64,000 nt of DNA from Myxococcales bacterium UBA1660 (GTDB lineage: Bacteria; Myxococcota_A; Polyangia; Polyangiales; Houyiibacteriaceae). Below, one piece after another: positions 36,746-46,628 of the stretch. The stretch is taken from contig DCLA01000005.1 of the NCBI GenBank assembly GCA_002320815.1, positions 86,204 to 150,203 on the forward strand, written 5' to 3'. A program made the position numbers and the translations under genes. Position 1 is the first letter of the stretch. Every line of letters begins with the position of its first letter. The notes under the pieces were generated by a model. The model ran no database searches and had not been told where the DNA came from. It was given only the letters and a program-made list of their open reading frames with translations.

Positions 36746-38827
36746 TCACTCGGCGGTGGGGCAGGGCGTGCCCAGCGGCGCCGGCGCCGGGATCACCGCG
36801 GTGCCGGTGTGCACCTGGGTCTCCAGGAAACAGCCGTACTGGTAGCGGACGTCCTCGAGCTGCACGAAGATCACGTGCGGGTCGCTGAAGCCGTCGCCGG
36901 CGTACTGGACCACGGCGCCGGTGTAGGTCTCGCCGTTCTCCGCGGTCATGTTTCCGACCACCGGGTAGTCGACGATGCCGTCGAGGTCGGCGAGGCCGAG
37001 CGCCTCCTGCATCGAGGGCCAGACCTCGTCCCCCGCCTGCTCGTGGCCGTAGGCGATGGCCACCGCGTCGTAGACCTCGATGGGGAAGTAGCTGTCGCCC
37101 ATGCCCACCGGCTCGTAGATGGGCCGGGCCGACACTCCGGGGAGCGGCCGGCGGCCCAGTCGCGGCATGGAGACCAGGGGCTCGGCCGCTTCCCACCCCA
37201 GGGTCAGCAGGTGCATCACCGGGTGGGTGAAGGCGAGCTCGTCCGCCGGGATCCGCAGCGCGCCGGCGAGGAGGGTGGCGGCGCCGGGGATGAGCTGGGT
37301 CTGGGTGATGAAGAAGGGCCAGTAGCCGCCCGCGCCGGTGGGCACCAGCGCGTCGAAGCGGGGCTCCACCGCGCCGATCATGTTGGTGTACATCCCGCCC
37401 ATCGACTGACCCAGGGCGACCAGGTTCTCCGGGTCGAAGCGGATCTCGGTGGTCCCCGCGGGGAGGGTGACCCCCTCGCAGCTCCCCAGGGTCGCCGGGT
37501 CGATGCGCAGCGCGACGAGCGCGTCGAGGAGGAGCCGCTGCTCGATCACGCCCTGGCGGAAGGTATCCCGGAAGGCGCCCAGGTTGGCGAGGTTCAGGTA
37601 CTCGGTGGCGCTCGCGCCCGGGAGCCGATCGGGGCTCAGCGGGAGGGACGCGCCGGCCGCCGCGATGCCGTGTTCGGCGACCACGTACGCCGGACCCTCG
37701 CCCTTCGTCGGGAGCCCGCCTTCCGGCTGATAGCCCCGGTCGACGACCTGGGAGGCGATGCCGCCCGACCCGTGGAAGTACATCATCAGCGGGAAGCCGG
37801 CCTCGGGCATCTCCCCGCGTGGGATGGTGAGCACCAGCTTCGCCGTCTCCTGGCGCTGCTCGATGGGCAGGCCGGCGCCGTCGAAGTCGAAGGTCCCCTC
37901 GGTGTCGAAGGGCGGCGTCCCCCGCTGGAACTGCGGCAGGGACACCTCGGCGAGGAGCTCGCAGTAGCGCTCGTGGGCTCCGTCGTCGGGGTCCAGGGCC
38001 AGGCCGTCCACGGTCACCGTCCAGTTCGCCCGCACGTCCTCGGTGAGCGCGTGGGTCTGGGCCACGACGTCCCCGGTGGTGAACACCGTGGCCGCGGCCA
38101 CGCTCGTGCGCTCGATGGCCAGGGTGTCGAGGGTCTCCCAGAGGGGCGCGTAGAGGGCCTGGGCCGCGGCGCCCCGGGGGCCCTCGGGGGTCCCACCGGC
38201 GGCGAGGGTCGCCAAGTCCGGGTGGACGACCAGGGGCTCGCCCTCCGCGTCGAGGGCCTGGGTGCGGACCACGAAGGCGTAGGTCCGCTCCGGGTGGAGC
38301 ACGAAGCCCGGGCGGGGCGCGACGGTCACCATGGGAGCGCTCCCGGTGTAGAACGCCGCCGGGATGGTGTCGGCGACCACCGGGTAGAGCCGCCCGCGCT
38401 CGTCGCTCGACGGGTCGACGTCCACGAGCAGGAAGGCGCTCTCGGTCGAGGCGGCGATGGCGTTCTCGGGGTCCTGCGGGGCGAGGGGCGCGCTGAAGGC
38501 GAACATGCCCACGGGCATCACCGGCCAACCGGGGCGGTCCTGGGCCAGCGCGTGCACCGGGGGCAGCAGGCTGACGGCAGCCGGAATGGGGAAGCCGGTC
38601 AGGTCGGGCTGGCCGGCGGCCGAGAGCCGCATGTCCGAGGGCAGCGGGAAGTCGAAGAAGGTCTCCGCCGTCGCCAGGTCCCCGGAGAGGTCCATGCGGA
38701 CCATGGCCGGGCCGGCGGGGACCTCCGCGTCGTCGGTGCCGGGACCGGCGTCGGGGGTGGGAGCGTCGTCGTCGCCGCAGGCCCCGAGGGCCAGCGCGAG
38801 GAGGAGGAGACCGAAGCGGGCGCGCAT
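36746..38827 (-). CDS. Large alpha/beta-hydrolase lipoprotein
   Basis: The 693-residue protein has a lipobox (LLLALALGAC) and Asp/Pro spacer. The first half is a beta-rich domain with a repeated pattern seen in myxobacterial outer lipoproteins (YPVVADTIPAAFYTGSAPMV, LHPERTYAFVVRTQAL). The second half has an alpha/beta hydrolase core: PLMMYFHGSGG oxyanion region, nucleophile ALGQSMGGMYTN and a late His candidate. It is probably a cell-surface esterase or lipase. The ATG at 38827 is fixed by the signal peptide. It is divergent from dsbD with 109 bp between. Substrate unknown. Confidence 0.7.
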   Translation of the reverse strand: MRARFGLLLLALALGACGDDDAPTPDAGPGTDDAEVPAGPAMVRMDLSGDLATAETFFDFPLPSDMRLSAAGQPDLTGFPIPAAVSLLPPVHALAQDRPGWPVMPVGMFAFSAPLAPQDPENAIAASTESAFLLVDVDPSSDERGRLYPVVADTIPAAFYTGSAPMVTVAPRPGFVLHPERTYAFVVRTQALDAEGEPLVVHPDLATLAAGGTPEGPRGAAAQALYAPLWETLDTLAIERTSVAAATVFTTGDVVAQTHALTEDVRANWTVTVDGLALDPDDGAHERYCELLAEVSLPQFQRGTPPFDTEGTFDFDGAGLPIEQRQETAKLVLTIPRGEMPEAGFPLMMYFHGSGGIASQVVDRGYQPEGGLPTKGEGPAYVVAEHGIAAAGASLPLSPDRLPGASATEYLNLANLGAFRDTFRQGVIEQRLLLDALVALRIDPATLGSCEGVTLPAGTTEIRFDPENLVALGQSMGGMYTNMIGAVEPRFDALVPTGAGGYWPFFITQTQLIPGAATLLAGALRIPADELAFTHPVMHLLTLGWEAAEPLVSMPRLGRRPLPGVSARPIYEPVGMGDSYFPIEVYDAVAIAYGHEQAGDEVWPSMQEALGLADLDGIVDYPVVGNMTAENGETYTGAVVQYAGDGFSDPHVIFVQLEDVRYQYGCFLETQVHTGTAVIPAPAPLGTPCPTAE

Positions 38828-38936
38828 GGTCGCGCAGCATAGACCCGCTACCGGCCGAATGGGCAACGGGCGGCGTCTGGCCCGAAGTGGGGGCACTTTC
38901 TTCCTTACGTTCCCCGCCCGCCCGCGACCCAGTTCC

Positions 38937-41075
38937 GTGCAGCGATCCCTCCTCGGCATCTCGCTGGCCCTCCTGGCCGGGGGCCTCGTCGCCTCGTCCG
39001 TCCAGGCCGAGGACACGCCGCGGGCCACCGCGGCCGAAGAGGACGGCGACCCCCGGGTCGAGGTGGAGCTGATCACCGACCGCGCCCGGGTCGCGCCCGG
39101 CGAGTCCCTGCGGGTCGGGGTGCGCTTCGTGCTGGACCCCCACTGGCACGTCTACTTCCGCAACCCGGGCGAGGCGGCCATCGGCACCGAGGTCCTCTTC
39201 GCCGGGGAGGGCGCCGAGGTCGGCGCGCTCCGCTGGCCCACGCCGGAACGGCTCCGGGATCCCTCGGGCACCATCGTGACCTTCGGGTACGAGCAGGAGG
39301 TAATCCTCGGCGCGCGGGCCCAGGTGGCCGAGGACGCGCAGAGGGTGCACGTCACCGCCGACGCCGACTTCCTGGTCTGCAAGGTGGACTGCATCCCCGG
39401 GCGCGTGGTGCTCGACCGAACCATCCCGGTGGGGCCCAGCGAGCCGAGCGCCGCGGCGCCCGCCCTCGACGCCTACGAGGCCGCGCTCCCGCTGGACCTC
39501 GACGCCGCCGGGCGCCCGGCCCTGGAGTGGGAGCCGCCGCGTCTCGAGGCCGGGGCGTCGGCCACCGTGCCGCTCCGGATCCGCTGCGACGACTGCGCGC
39601 CGCCGGCCGAGGCCGCCGGCGCGCTCTTCCCGGATCGCCTCACCGGGCTGCGCGCCGCGGCGACCGAGGTCCGCCGCGAAGGCGGGGGTCTGGTCGTCGA
39701 CGTGCGGCTCGAAGCCGGCCCCGACGGCTTCGAGGACGCGGAGCCGCTCACCGGCCTACTGGTCCTGCAGCGCGCCGGCGCGCCGCTGGCGATGGAGGTC
39801 GCGCTTCCCCTGGAGGCCAGCGACGTCGTCGCTGCGGCTCCTGCCGAGAGCGCGCCGGCCGCCGCGCCTCTTTCCCTCGCCTGGGTCTTGCTCCTGGCGT
39901 TCGTGGGCGGCGTGATCCTCAACGGGATGCCCTGCCTGCTCCCGGTGCTGGCCCTCAAGGTGGTCGCCCTGGGGCAGCTCGCCCACGAGGACGGCCGCTC
40001 GCGCACCAGCCACGTGCTCGCCTACACCGCGGGGATCCTCGCCGCGATGCTGGGCTTGGCGGCGGTCGTGCTCGGCCTCCGCGCCGTGGGGACCCAGGTG
40101 GGCTGGGGCTTCCAGCTCCAGAGCCCGGTCTTCGCCACGGTGTTGGCGGCGGCCCTGGTGGTCTTCGCCCTCGGGCTCTTCGGGGTCTGGACCCTGCGCA
40201 TCGACGGGAGCGCCGCCGGGCGCCGCCTCGACCGCCGCACCGGGCTCGGCCGGAGCTTCGGGGAGGGCCTGCTGGCGGTCCTCTTGGCCACGCCGTGCTC
40301 GGCGCCCTTCCTGGGGACCGCGGTGGGCTTCGCCTTCGCGGCCTCGGGGGGCGTGGTCCTCGCCGTCTTCCTGGCCATCGGCCTGGGGCTCGCCGCGCCC
40401 TTCGCGCTGGTCGCGTTGGTCCCCGGCGCGCGCCGCCTGGTGCCCCAGCCCGGCGCCTGGATGGAGTCGATGCAGAAGGTCCTCGGCTTCCTGCTCCTGG
40501 GCACCGCGGTCTTCCTCCTCTGGGTGGTCGGCCAGCTCACTGGGGTCGATGGGATGACCCAGGCGCTGGTCTTCCTGGTGGTCCTCGCCGGCGCCGTCTT
40601 CCTGGCCACCGGCGCCTGGGTGTCCCGCGCCATCGCGGTGGCCTTGGTGGTGGCCGCCGCCTTCTGGGCCTTCCCGCTCCCCGAGCGACCCACGGAGGCG
40701 GCGAACACCGACCGCGCCTGGACGCCGGAGCGGGTGGAGACCCTGGTCGCCGAGGGGCGCCCGGTCTTCGTCGATTTCACCGCCCAGTGGTGCATCACCT
40801 GCAAGGCCAACGAGAACCTGGTGCTCTCCAGCGACGCGGTGCGCGACGCCTTCGCGGAGACGGGGACCGAGCTCCTCGTGGCCGACTGGACCGAGCGGGA
40901 CGAGACCATCCGCCAGGTCCTCGAGCGGCACGGCAAGGCCGGCGTGCCCCTCTACCTGCTCTACCGACCCGGGGCCTCGGCCCCCGAGGTCCTGCCCGAG
41001 CTGCTGACCGAAGGGATCGTCACTGGCGCTCTCCGGGGGGCGGCCCCAGACGAAGCCACCGGAGACCCACGATGA
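38937..41075 (+). CDS. dsbD: Thiol:disulfide interchange protein DsbD/ScsB-like
   Basis: The 712-residue product has the three DsbD parts. The N-terminal periplasmic domain has HWHVYFRNPGEAAIGTEV and Cys-rich DFLVCKVDC. The eight-helix membrane core has NGMPCLLPVLALKVVAL and ATPCSAPFLGTAVGFA (the redox Cys pair). The C-terminal thioredoxin domain has FTAQWCITCKANE. It moves electrons from cytoplasmic thioredoxin across the membrane to periplasmic partners. A start GTG at 38937 precedes a signal peptide. The neighbouring redoxin lipoprotein (ATGA overlap) is a likely partner. Confidence 0.88.
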   Translation: MQRSLLGISLALLAGGLVASSVQAEDTPRATAAEEDGDPRVEVELITDRARVAPGESLRVGVRFVLDPHWHVYFRNPGEAAIGTEVLFAGEGAEVGALRWPTPERLRDPSGTIVTFGYEQEVILGARAQVAEDAQRVHVTADADFLVCKVDCIPGRVVLDRTIPVGPSEPSAAAPALDAYEAALPLDLDAAGRPALEWEPPRLEAGASATVPLRIRCDDCAPPAEAAGALFPDRLTGLRAAATEVRREGGGLVVDVRLEAGPDGFEDAEPLTGLLVLQRAGAPLAMEVALPLEASDVVAAAPAESAPAAAPLSLAWVLLLAFVGGVILNGMPCLLPVLALKVVALGQLAHEDGRSRTSHVLAYTAGILAAMLGLAAVVLGLRAVGTQVGWGFQLQSPVFATVLAAALVVFALGLFGVWTLRIDGSAAGRRLDRRTGLGRSFGEGLLAVLLATPCSAPFLGTAVGFAFAASGGVVLAVFLAIGLGLAAPFALVALVPGARRLVPQPGAWMESMQKVLGFLLLGTAVFLLWVVGQLTGVDGMTQALVFLVVLAGAVFLATGAWVSRAIAVALVVAAAFWAFPLPERPTEAANTDRAWTPERVETLVAEGRPVFVDFTAQWCITCKANENLVLSSDAVRDAFAETGTELLVADWTERDETIRQVLERHGKAGVPLYLLYRPGASAPEVLPELLTEGIVTGALRGAAPDEATGDPR

Positions 41076-41806
41076 CCAAGATCACCACCACCACCCTCGC
41101 GCTCGCCCTGGCCCTGGGGGTCACCGCGTGCGACGACGAGACTCCCGAACCCACCGTCGAGGCGACGGAGAACGCCGCGGAGGCCGCCCAGGCGGAAGGC
41201 GAGTCCGAGGCCGCCGACACCCCGGAGGGCGCCGCCCCCGGCCAAGCGGACGTCGCCGCCGCCGAGGCCGCGGAGGCTCCCGAGACCGCGACCGTGGGTC
41301 AGCCGGCGCCGGACTTCACCCTGACGGACCAGGCGGGCACCGAGCACACCCTGGCCGATCTGCGCGGCAAGATCGTGGTCCTGGAGTGGATCAACCCCCA
41401 GTGCCCCTTCGTGCAGCGGCACTACGGCGCCGGCACCATGACCGGCCTCGACGGCGAGCTCCCGGACGACGAGGTGACCTGGCTGGCCATCGACAGCTCC
41501 AACTTCGTCGAGGCCGCGGACGCCGAGGCCTGGCGCAGCGAGCACGACATCGCCTACCCGATCCTCCTCGACGCCGAGGGCACCGTCGGCCACCGCTACG
41601 GCGCGCGGACCACGCCGCACATGTTCGTCATCGACGGCGAGGGCGTGCTCCGCTACTCGGGCGCCATCGACGACGACCCCCGCGGCCGCGAGGAGTCGCC
41701 CACCAACTACGTGGGCCAGGCGGTGAGCGCGCTGCGCGAAGGCCGCGCGGTGGAGACCAGCCAGACCGAGCCCTACGGCTGCTCGGTGAAGTACGAAGCC
41801 TCCTGA
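41072..41806 (+). CDS. Thioredoxin-like/peroxiredoxin-like lipoprotein
   Basis: The 244-residue product has a lipobox (ALALGVTAC) and a long acidic Ala/Glu spacer. It ends in a redoxin domain (about 85-244): APDFTLTDQAGTEHTLADLRGK, VLEWINPQCPFVQRHY, and TTPHMFVIDGEG. The active site keeps one Cys (QCPFV) in place of CxxC, like the PRX-like1 group; a second Cys lies near the C-terminus (YGCSVKY), so an intramolecular disulfide is possible. It starts inside the dsbD stop (ATGA), suggesting DsbD reduces it. Confidence 0.82.
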   Translation: MTKITTTTLALALALGVTACDDETPEPTVEATENAAEAAQAEGESEAADTPEGAAPGQADVAAAEAAEAPETATVGQPAPDFTLTDQAGTEHTLADLRGKIVVLEWINPQCPFVQRHYGAGTMTGLDGELPDDEVTWLAIDSSNFVEAADAEAWRSEHDIAYPILLDAEGTVGHRYGARTTPHMFVIDGEGVLRYSGAIDDDPRGREESPTNYVGQAVSALREGRAVETSQTEPYGCSVKYEAS

Positions 41807-41894
41807 GGTCTCTCGAGACCCGGCACCTGGCGCGTCCGGGGGCGGCGGGGACTCCCGCGCCGCCCCTCCCGGGGAGGGTGATACCCTCGGGGCG

Positions 41895-42503
41895 ATGTCG
41901 GACGACACCAAGCCCTGCCCGATGTGCGGCGAGACCATCAAGGCCGTCGCCATCAAGTGCCGCTACTGCGGCGAGATGCTCGGGCCGGACCCCCGCGTCG
42001 GCGAGGAGATCCAGGCCGGGCCGCCGGCGCGGATCTTCGTGGGCACCGGCTCCCAGCGGCGCAACGCCGGGGTCTTCGCCCTCGCCGCGCTGGGCGTGAT
42101 CGCGGTCGCCGTCGCCTCCGGCTGGGCTTTCCAGGCCGACCATCAGAACGTGGGCCTCGGTCTCCTGGCGCTCCTGCTCGTCCCGCTCTTCTTCGCGCTC
42201 CGGGCGTACCTGGAGGCGCGCTACACCATCTACACCATCACCACCCGCTCGATTCAGCTCGAGCGCGGGTGGTTGGCGAAGCGGGTGGACCACATCGACT
42301 TCCTGCGGGTCCGCGACGTCGAGCTCCGGCAGGGCGTGGTGCAGCGGATGCTGGGCATCGGCGACATCTTCGTGGTCTCGGTCGACGCCACCGACCCCCG
42401 CTTCGTGCTCCGTGGCCTGAACGACTCCCGGCGGATCTACGACACCATCCAGCACGAGGCGATGGCCGCCGTGCGCAGCCGGGGCGTGCTCCAGGTTCAG
42501 TGA
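41895..42503 (+). CDS. Zinc-ribbon membrane protein with bacterial PH (YdbS-like) domain
   Basis: The 202-residue protein starts with a double CxxC zinc ribbon (CPMCGETI, CRYCGEML). Two membrane helices follow (residues about 58-100), then the bPH2 domain (YTIYTITTRSIQLERGWLAKR, IDFLRVRDVELRQGVVQRMLGIGDI). Members such as YdbS/YdbT influence envelope stress and peptide resistance in other bacteria. No partner gene is adjacent. Start ATG at 41895. Confidence 0.8.
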   Translation: MSDDTKPCPMCGETIKAVAIKCRYCGEMLGPDPRVGEEIQAGPPARIFVGTGSQRRNAGVFALAALGVIAVAVASGWAFQADHQNVGLGLLALLLVPLFFALRAYLEARYTIYTITTRSIQLERGWLAKRVDHIDFLRVRDVELRQGVVQRMLGIGDIFVVSVDATDPRFVLRGLNDSRRIYDTIQHEAMAAVRSRGVLQVQ

Positions 42504-42522
42504 CTCGGGGTTTCGGCCGAGG

Positions 42523-43098
42523 TCAGACGAACTTGCCGACCCACTCGCACCAGTCGTCCCCGCGGGCCCGGCACTTGGGCTTGTAGACGGTGACGCCCTC
42601 GCCGCCGGTGAGCTCGGCGGCGCGATGGAACCAGCCGGTCTCGCGCCGGCAGAAGCACTCGTCGGCGACCTCGAAGTCGTAGAGCCGCCCCGCGACCGTG
42701 TGGTCGTCGGGGGCCTCGACCTCCCAGCGCCCGGTGCGGTGGAAGCGGTCCCAGACCTGCCCCGCCTTGTCGATCATCCAGCGGGGATCCTTAACCTTCA
42801 GCAGGAAGCGGTGGAAGGCGTTGAGCTGCCACTCGGCGCTGTACTTGCCGATCTCCTCCACCAGCTGGAGGTCCCCGCTGCCCAGGGTGGTGTCCACGAT
42901 GCGGTGGAAGCGGATCACCGGCTCCAGCGGGTACCAGCCCATCGCCAGCACGTCGTTCAGGACGACCTTGTCGTCGGGCTCCATCCGCTCGAGGCAGGAC
43001 GTCAGCGCGTCCTCGCCCCAGCGGTCCAGGACGAACTTCTCGACCGAGAGATAGATGGTGCCTTTCGCTTCCGCCACGTCTTCCCGTTCCCGAGACAA
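42523..43098 (-). CDS. Myxobacterial-type unknown protein with a possible V4R-like C-terminus
   Basis: The 191-residue soluble protein reads like the Myxococcus paralogous family (TIGR02265/DUF2378-like): GTIYLSVEKFVLDRWGEDAL at the start, a helical middle (KYSAEWQLNAFHRFLLKVKDP) and a Cys-containing end (CKPK-like KPKCRARGDDWCEWVGKF). The final Cys-x-Cys spacing recalls V4R ligand-binding domains. The family assignment is by eye. Ligand and role unknown. It precedes the cytochrome gene on the same strand. Confidence 0.5.
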   Translation of the reverse strand: MSREREDVAEAKGTIYLSVEKFVLDRWGEDALTSCLERMEPDDKVVLNDVLAMGWYPLEPVIRFHRIVDTTLGSGDLQLVEEIGKYSAEWQLNAFHRFLLKVKDPRWMIDKAGQVWDRFHRTGRWEVEAPDDHTVAGRLYDFEVADECFCRRETGWFHRAAELTGGEGVTVYKPKCRARGDDWCEWVGKFV

Positions 43099-43140
43099 CC
43101 GAGGACCCTCCGCGGATGCGGAGGATCCGGTGTCACCCCA

Positions 43141-44721
43141 TCACTGGAACTTGAGATACTCGATCAGCGCGGATTTGTCTCGATGGGAGAGGTCGGCGCC
43201 GAAGTAGTGGCCGCGGTTCTCCACGAAGTCGTCGCAGAGGAGCGACCCGTCCGGGGCGCGGCTGAAGAGGTAGTGGAGCGGCGTCCCGGCCGGCAGCGAG
43301 CTGCCGTCGCCGAGGGGGATGTCCATCGGAGTCACGTGCACCTGAGGGACGCGCTCGGTGGAGAGGAGCTCGTTCATCGAGGCCTCGAAGGCCGCCGCCC
43401 GCTCGGCCTGGGTGGCGTCGGCGGGGGCGCGAACACCGATGGAGTTGTTGTGCATGAAGGGCGAGGTGCTCCAGATGCCCACGAGGGGCATGCTGCGGTA
43501 ACCGCGGTCCCCGTCGGCGATGCGCTGCTTGTAGAGCGGCGACGAGAACTCGGCCCAGATGTTCCCCTCTTCCCAGTTGGAGGTGAGCACCCGGCAGGCG
43601 TTCGTCGCGTTGACCGGGTCGTCCGCCAGCGGGTTCACCTCGTCGTTGGAGAGCACGAAATGCTGCCAACCGGTGTTGTCGTGGCAGCTCGCGCAGTTGC
43701 GCTGGAACACCTGCCGACCTCGGCCGTACTTCAGCCAGTTGGGTCGCCCCGCGTACTGGGGCGCGTAGACGCTGGCCAGGAAGTTCACCAGGTCGCCGAT
43801 CTCCGCCTCGGTGGGGAAGTCGGCGCAGGTGGCGCGGCACTCGTCGATGGAGATGGGGCGGTCCGCGGCCATCGCCGGCACCACGCACTCCTGGAAGCAT
43901 GCGCCGATGTTGGTGTAGACGCGCAGCGCGGCGACGTCGCCGCCCAGGTCGTCTTCGCCGCCCTGGCCGTTGCGCATGTCCATCTCGCCGGTGCCGTTGT
44001 CGAAGCGCGGGCGGAAGTCGTGGTTCCAGAAGGCGGTGACCGCGCCCGGGTTCATGATCCCGTCGTTGAAGAGGGCGGTGGTGTCCACCGTGCCCTCGGG
44101 CCAGGACGCGAACATCAGCCGCCGCAGATCCGTCGGCGGCAGGTTGGCGGCGAAGATGGCCCCGGTCTTCAGGTACATGTTGCCGATGGTCGGGTGGATG
44201 TTGTCCCAGCTCGGCTCGTTGGGATCCGCCGGCGGCCGGTTGGGATCGAAGCCCGCGTGGCAGGACGCGCAGGTGATGCCGTAGAGGTAGGCCCCGCCAC
44301 CGATGGGCGTGCGCCGCATGCCCACCACGCCGGTGGCCTGGGGGTCGTCACAGACGTCCATCCCGCCGGCCGGGTTGGCCTCGCAGTCGGGGTCGTTGAT
44401 CACTCCCCAGGTGTCGAAGCGCTGGGCCCGCGGGGTGTTCATCACCGCCTCGAAGCCCACCGGGAGCTGCCGGTCCCCCGCGGCCGGGCTGCCCAGCCAG
44501 GCGAAGAACTTCTCACCTCCGAAGGTGGCGTCGAACCAGAGCTCTTCGCCCCGGGCGTTCGACTCCTGGCGTTCGCGCCAGGCACTCCAGTGGCCGAGCT
44601 CCTCGGCATTCGCTCCCACCGCGTCGTCCGGTCCCCCGGCATCCGCAGCGCAACCCCACGACCCGACGCCCCCAAGCGTCAGGAGCGCCAGCACGTACTT
44701 CGAGACATTTCTCTTCTGCAT
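43141..44721 (-). CDS. Di-haem c-type cytochrome, exported
   Basis: The 526-residue protein has a signal peptide (YVLALLTLGGVGSWGC, likely lipid-anchored) and two haem c attachment motifs CASCH at about 151-155 and 343-347. The surrounding domain has RRTPIGGGAYLYGI, NMYLKTGAIFAANLPPTD and MPLVGIWSTSPFMHNNSIGV, which resembles the di-haem cytochrome c peroxidase/RoxA-like superfamily. Oxidoreductase function is likely; a lignin, rubber or peroxide substrate is not established. The ATG at 44721 has GGAGG five bases upstream; an in-frame ATG at 44733 is less well placed. Confidence 0.75.
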   Translation of the reverse strand: MQKRNVSKYVLALLTLGGVGSWGCAADAGGPDDAVGANAEELGHWSAWRERQESNARGEELWFDATFGGEKFFAWLGSPAAGDRQLPVGFEAVMNTPRAQRFDTWGVINDPDCEANPAGGMDVCDDPQATGVVGMRRTPIGGGAYLYGITCASCHAGFDPNRPPADPNEPSWDNIHPTIGNMYLKTGAIFAANLPPTDLRRLMFASWPEGTVDTTALFNDGIMNPGAVTAFWNHDFRPRFDNGTGEMDMRNGQGGEDDLGGDVAALRVYTNIGACFQECVVPAMAADRPISIDECRATCADFPTEAEIGDLVNFLASVYAPQYAGRPNWLKYGRGRQVFQRNCASCHDNTGWQHFVLSNDEVNPLADDPVNATNACRVLTSNWEEGNIWAEFSSPLYKQRIADGDRGYRSMPLVGIWSTSPFMHNNSIGVRAPADATQAERAAAFEASMNELLSTERVPQVHVTPMDIPLGDGSSLPAGTPLHYLFSRAPDGSLLCDDFVENRGHYFGADLSHRDKSALIEYLKFQ

Positions 44722-45055
44722 CGCGGCCTCCATCCGTTCGACCCGCGACCAGTGTACGTAGGTTGCACAGTTGGGCAAAAACGCCCGGAAACAGCCAAAA
44801 AAACTCCAATCTCACCGGACAGAAATGGCGCGTCCGTTCAGGTGGGACTCCCCCTGGGAGGGGGCACGCATCCGACCCCACGGTGTGAATCGCCCGCGCC
44901 GAGACGCCGGTCCGTCACCACCTTGGGGGGAACGAAAAAAAGATCACGATTTCTCTTCGGGGACCCCGATCGACGGACGAAAGGGGTCTCCGAAAGTGTT
45001 CGAGAGAGCGTCACGAGGAAGGCGCGATGCCGCGCCGCGCTCGGTCGCCTGCGGC
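44722..45055. other. Intergenic region between helicase and cytochrome genes
   Basis: No gene is evident in these 334 bases. It holds the promoter side of the cytochrome gene (AT-rich, with an A7 tract at 44804-44810 region and another at 44935-44941) and a candidate terminator of the helicase gene. Confidence 0.6.
44935..44994 (-). terminator. Candidate terminator of the helicase transcript
   Basis: On the minus strand a 12-bp stem with one mismatch (TTCGGAGACCCC, 44994-44983, with 44967-44956) is followed after 14 bases by a T7 run (44941-44935). The spacing between stem and T tract is longer than for a classical intrinsic terminator, so this is weak. Confidence 0.3.
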
Positions 45056-46447
<1,392 letters not shown>

Positions 46448-46583
46448 GCCCCATTCGCGGTCGCCGGTCGAGGCGATCGGGGCCCGAACACCCTCTCGTC
46501 ACATTCCGTGAGGGGGTCCCTGCAACCCGTTCACCCCGTGTTCATCGGGGTCCGAGGGGGATGAGCGACATCGATTTCCTACT

Positions 46584-46625
46584 TGTCACGCGACATTGTG
46601 ACGCCTATGTGTCATCTTCGTGACA
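46584..46625. promoter_or_regulatory. Two TGTCA/TGACA inverted repeats upstream of the membrane protein gene
   Basis: First: TGTCAC (46584-46589), eight bases, GTGACG (46598-46603). Second: TGTCA (46610-46614), six bases, TGACA (46621-46625). They lie within 45 bases upstream of the start at 46629, in a divergent promoter region. A regulator binding this half-site twice is inference. GACATCGAT also occurs at 46567 and 46622. Confidence 0.35.
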
Positions 46626-46628
46626 TCG

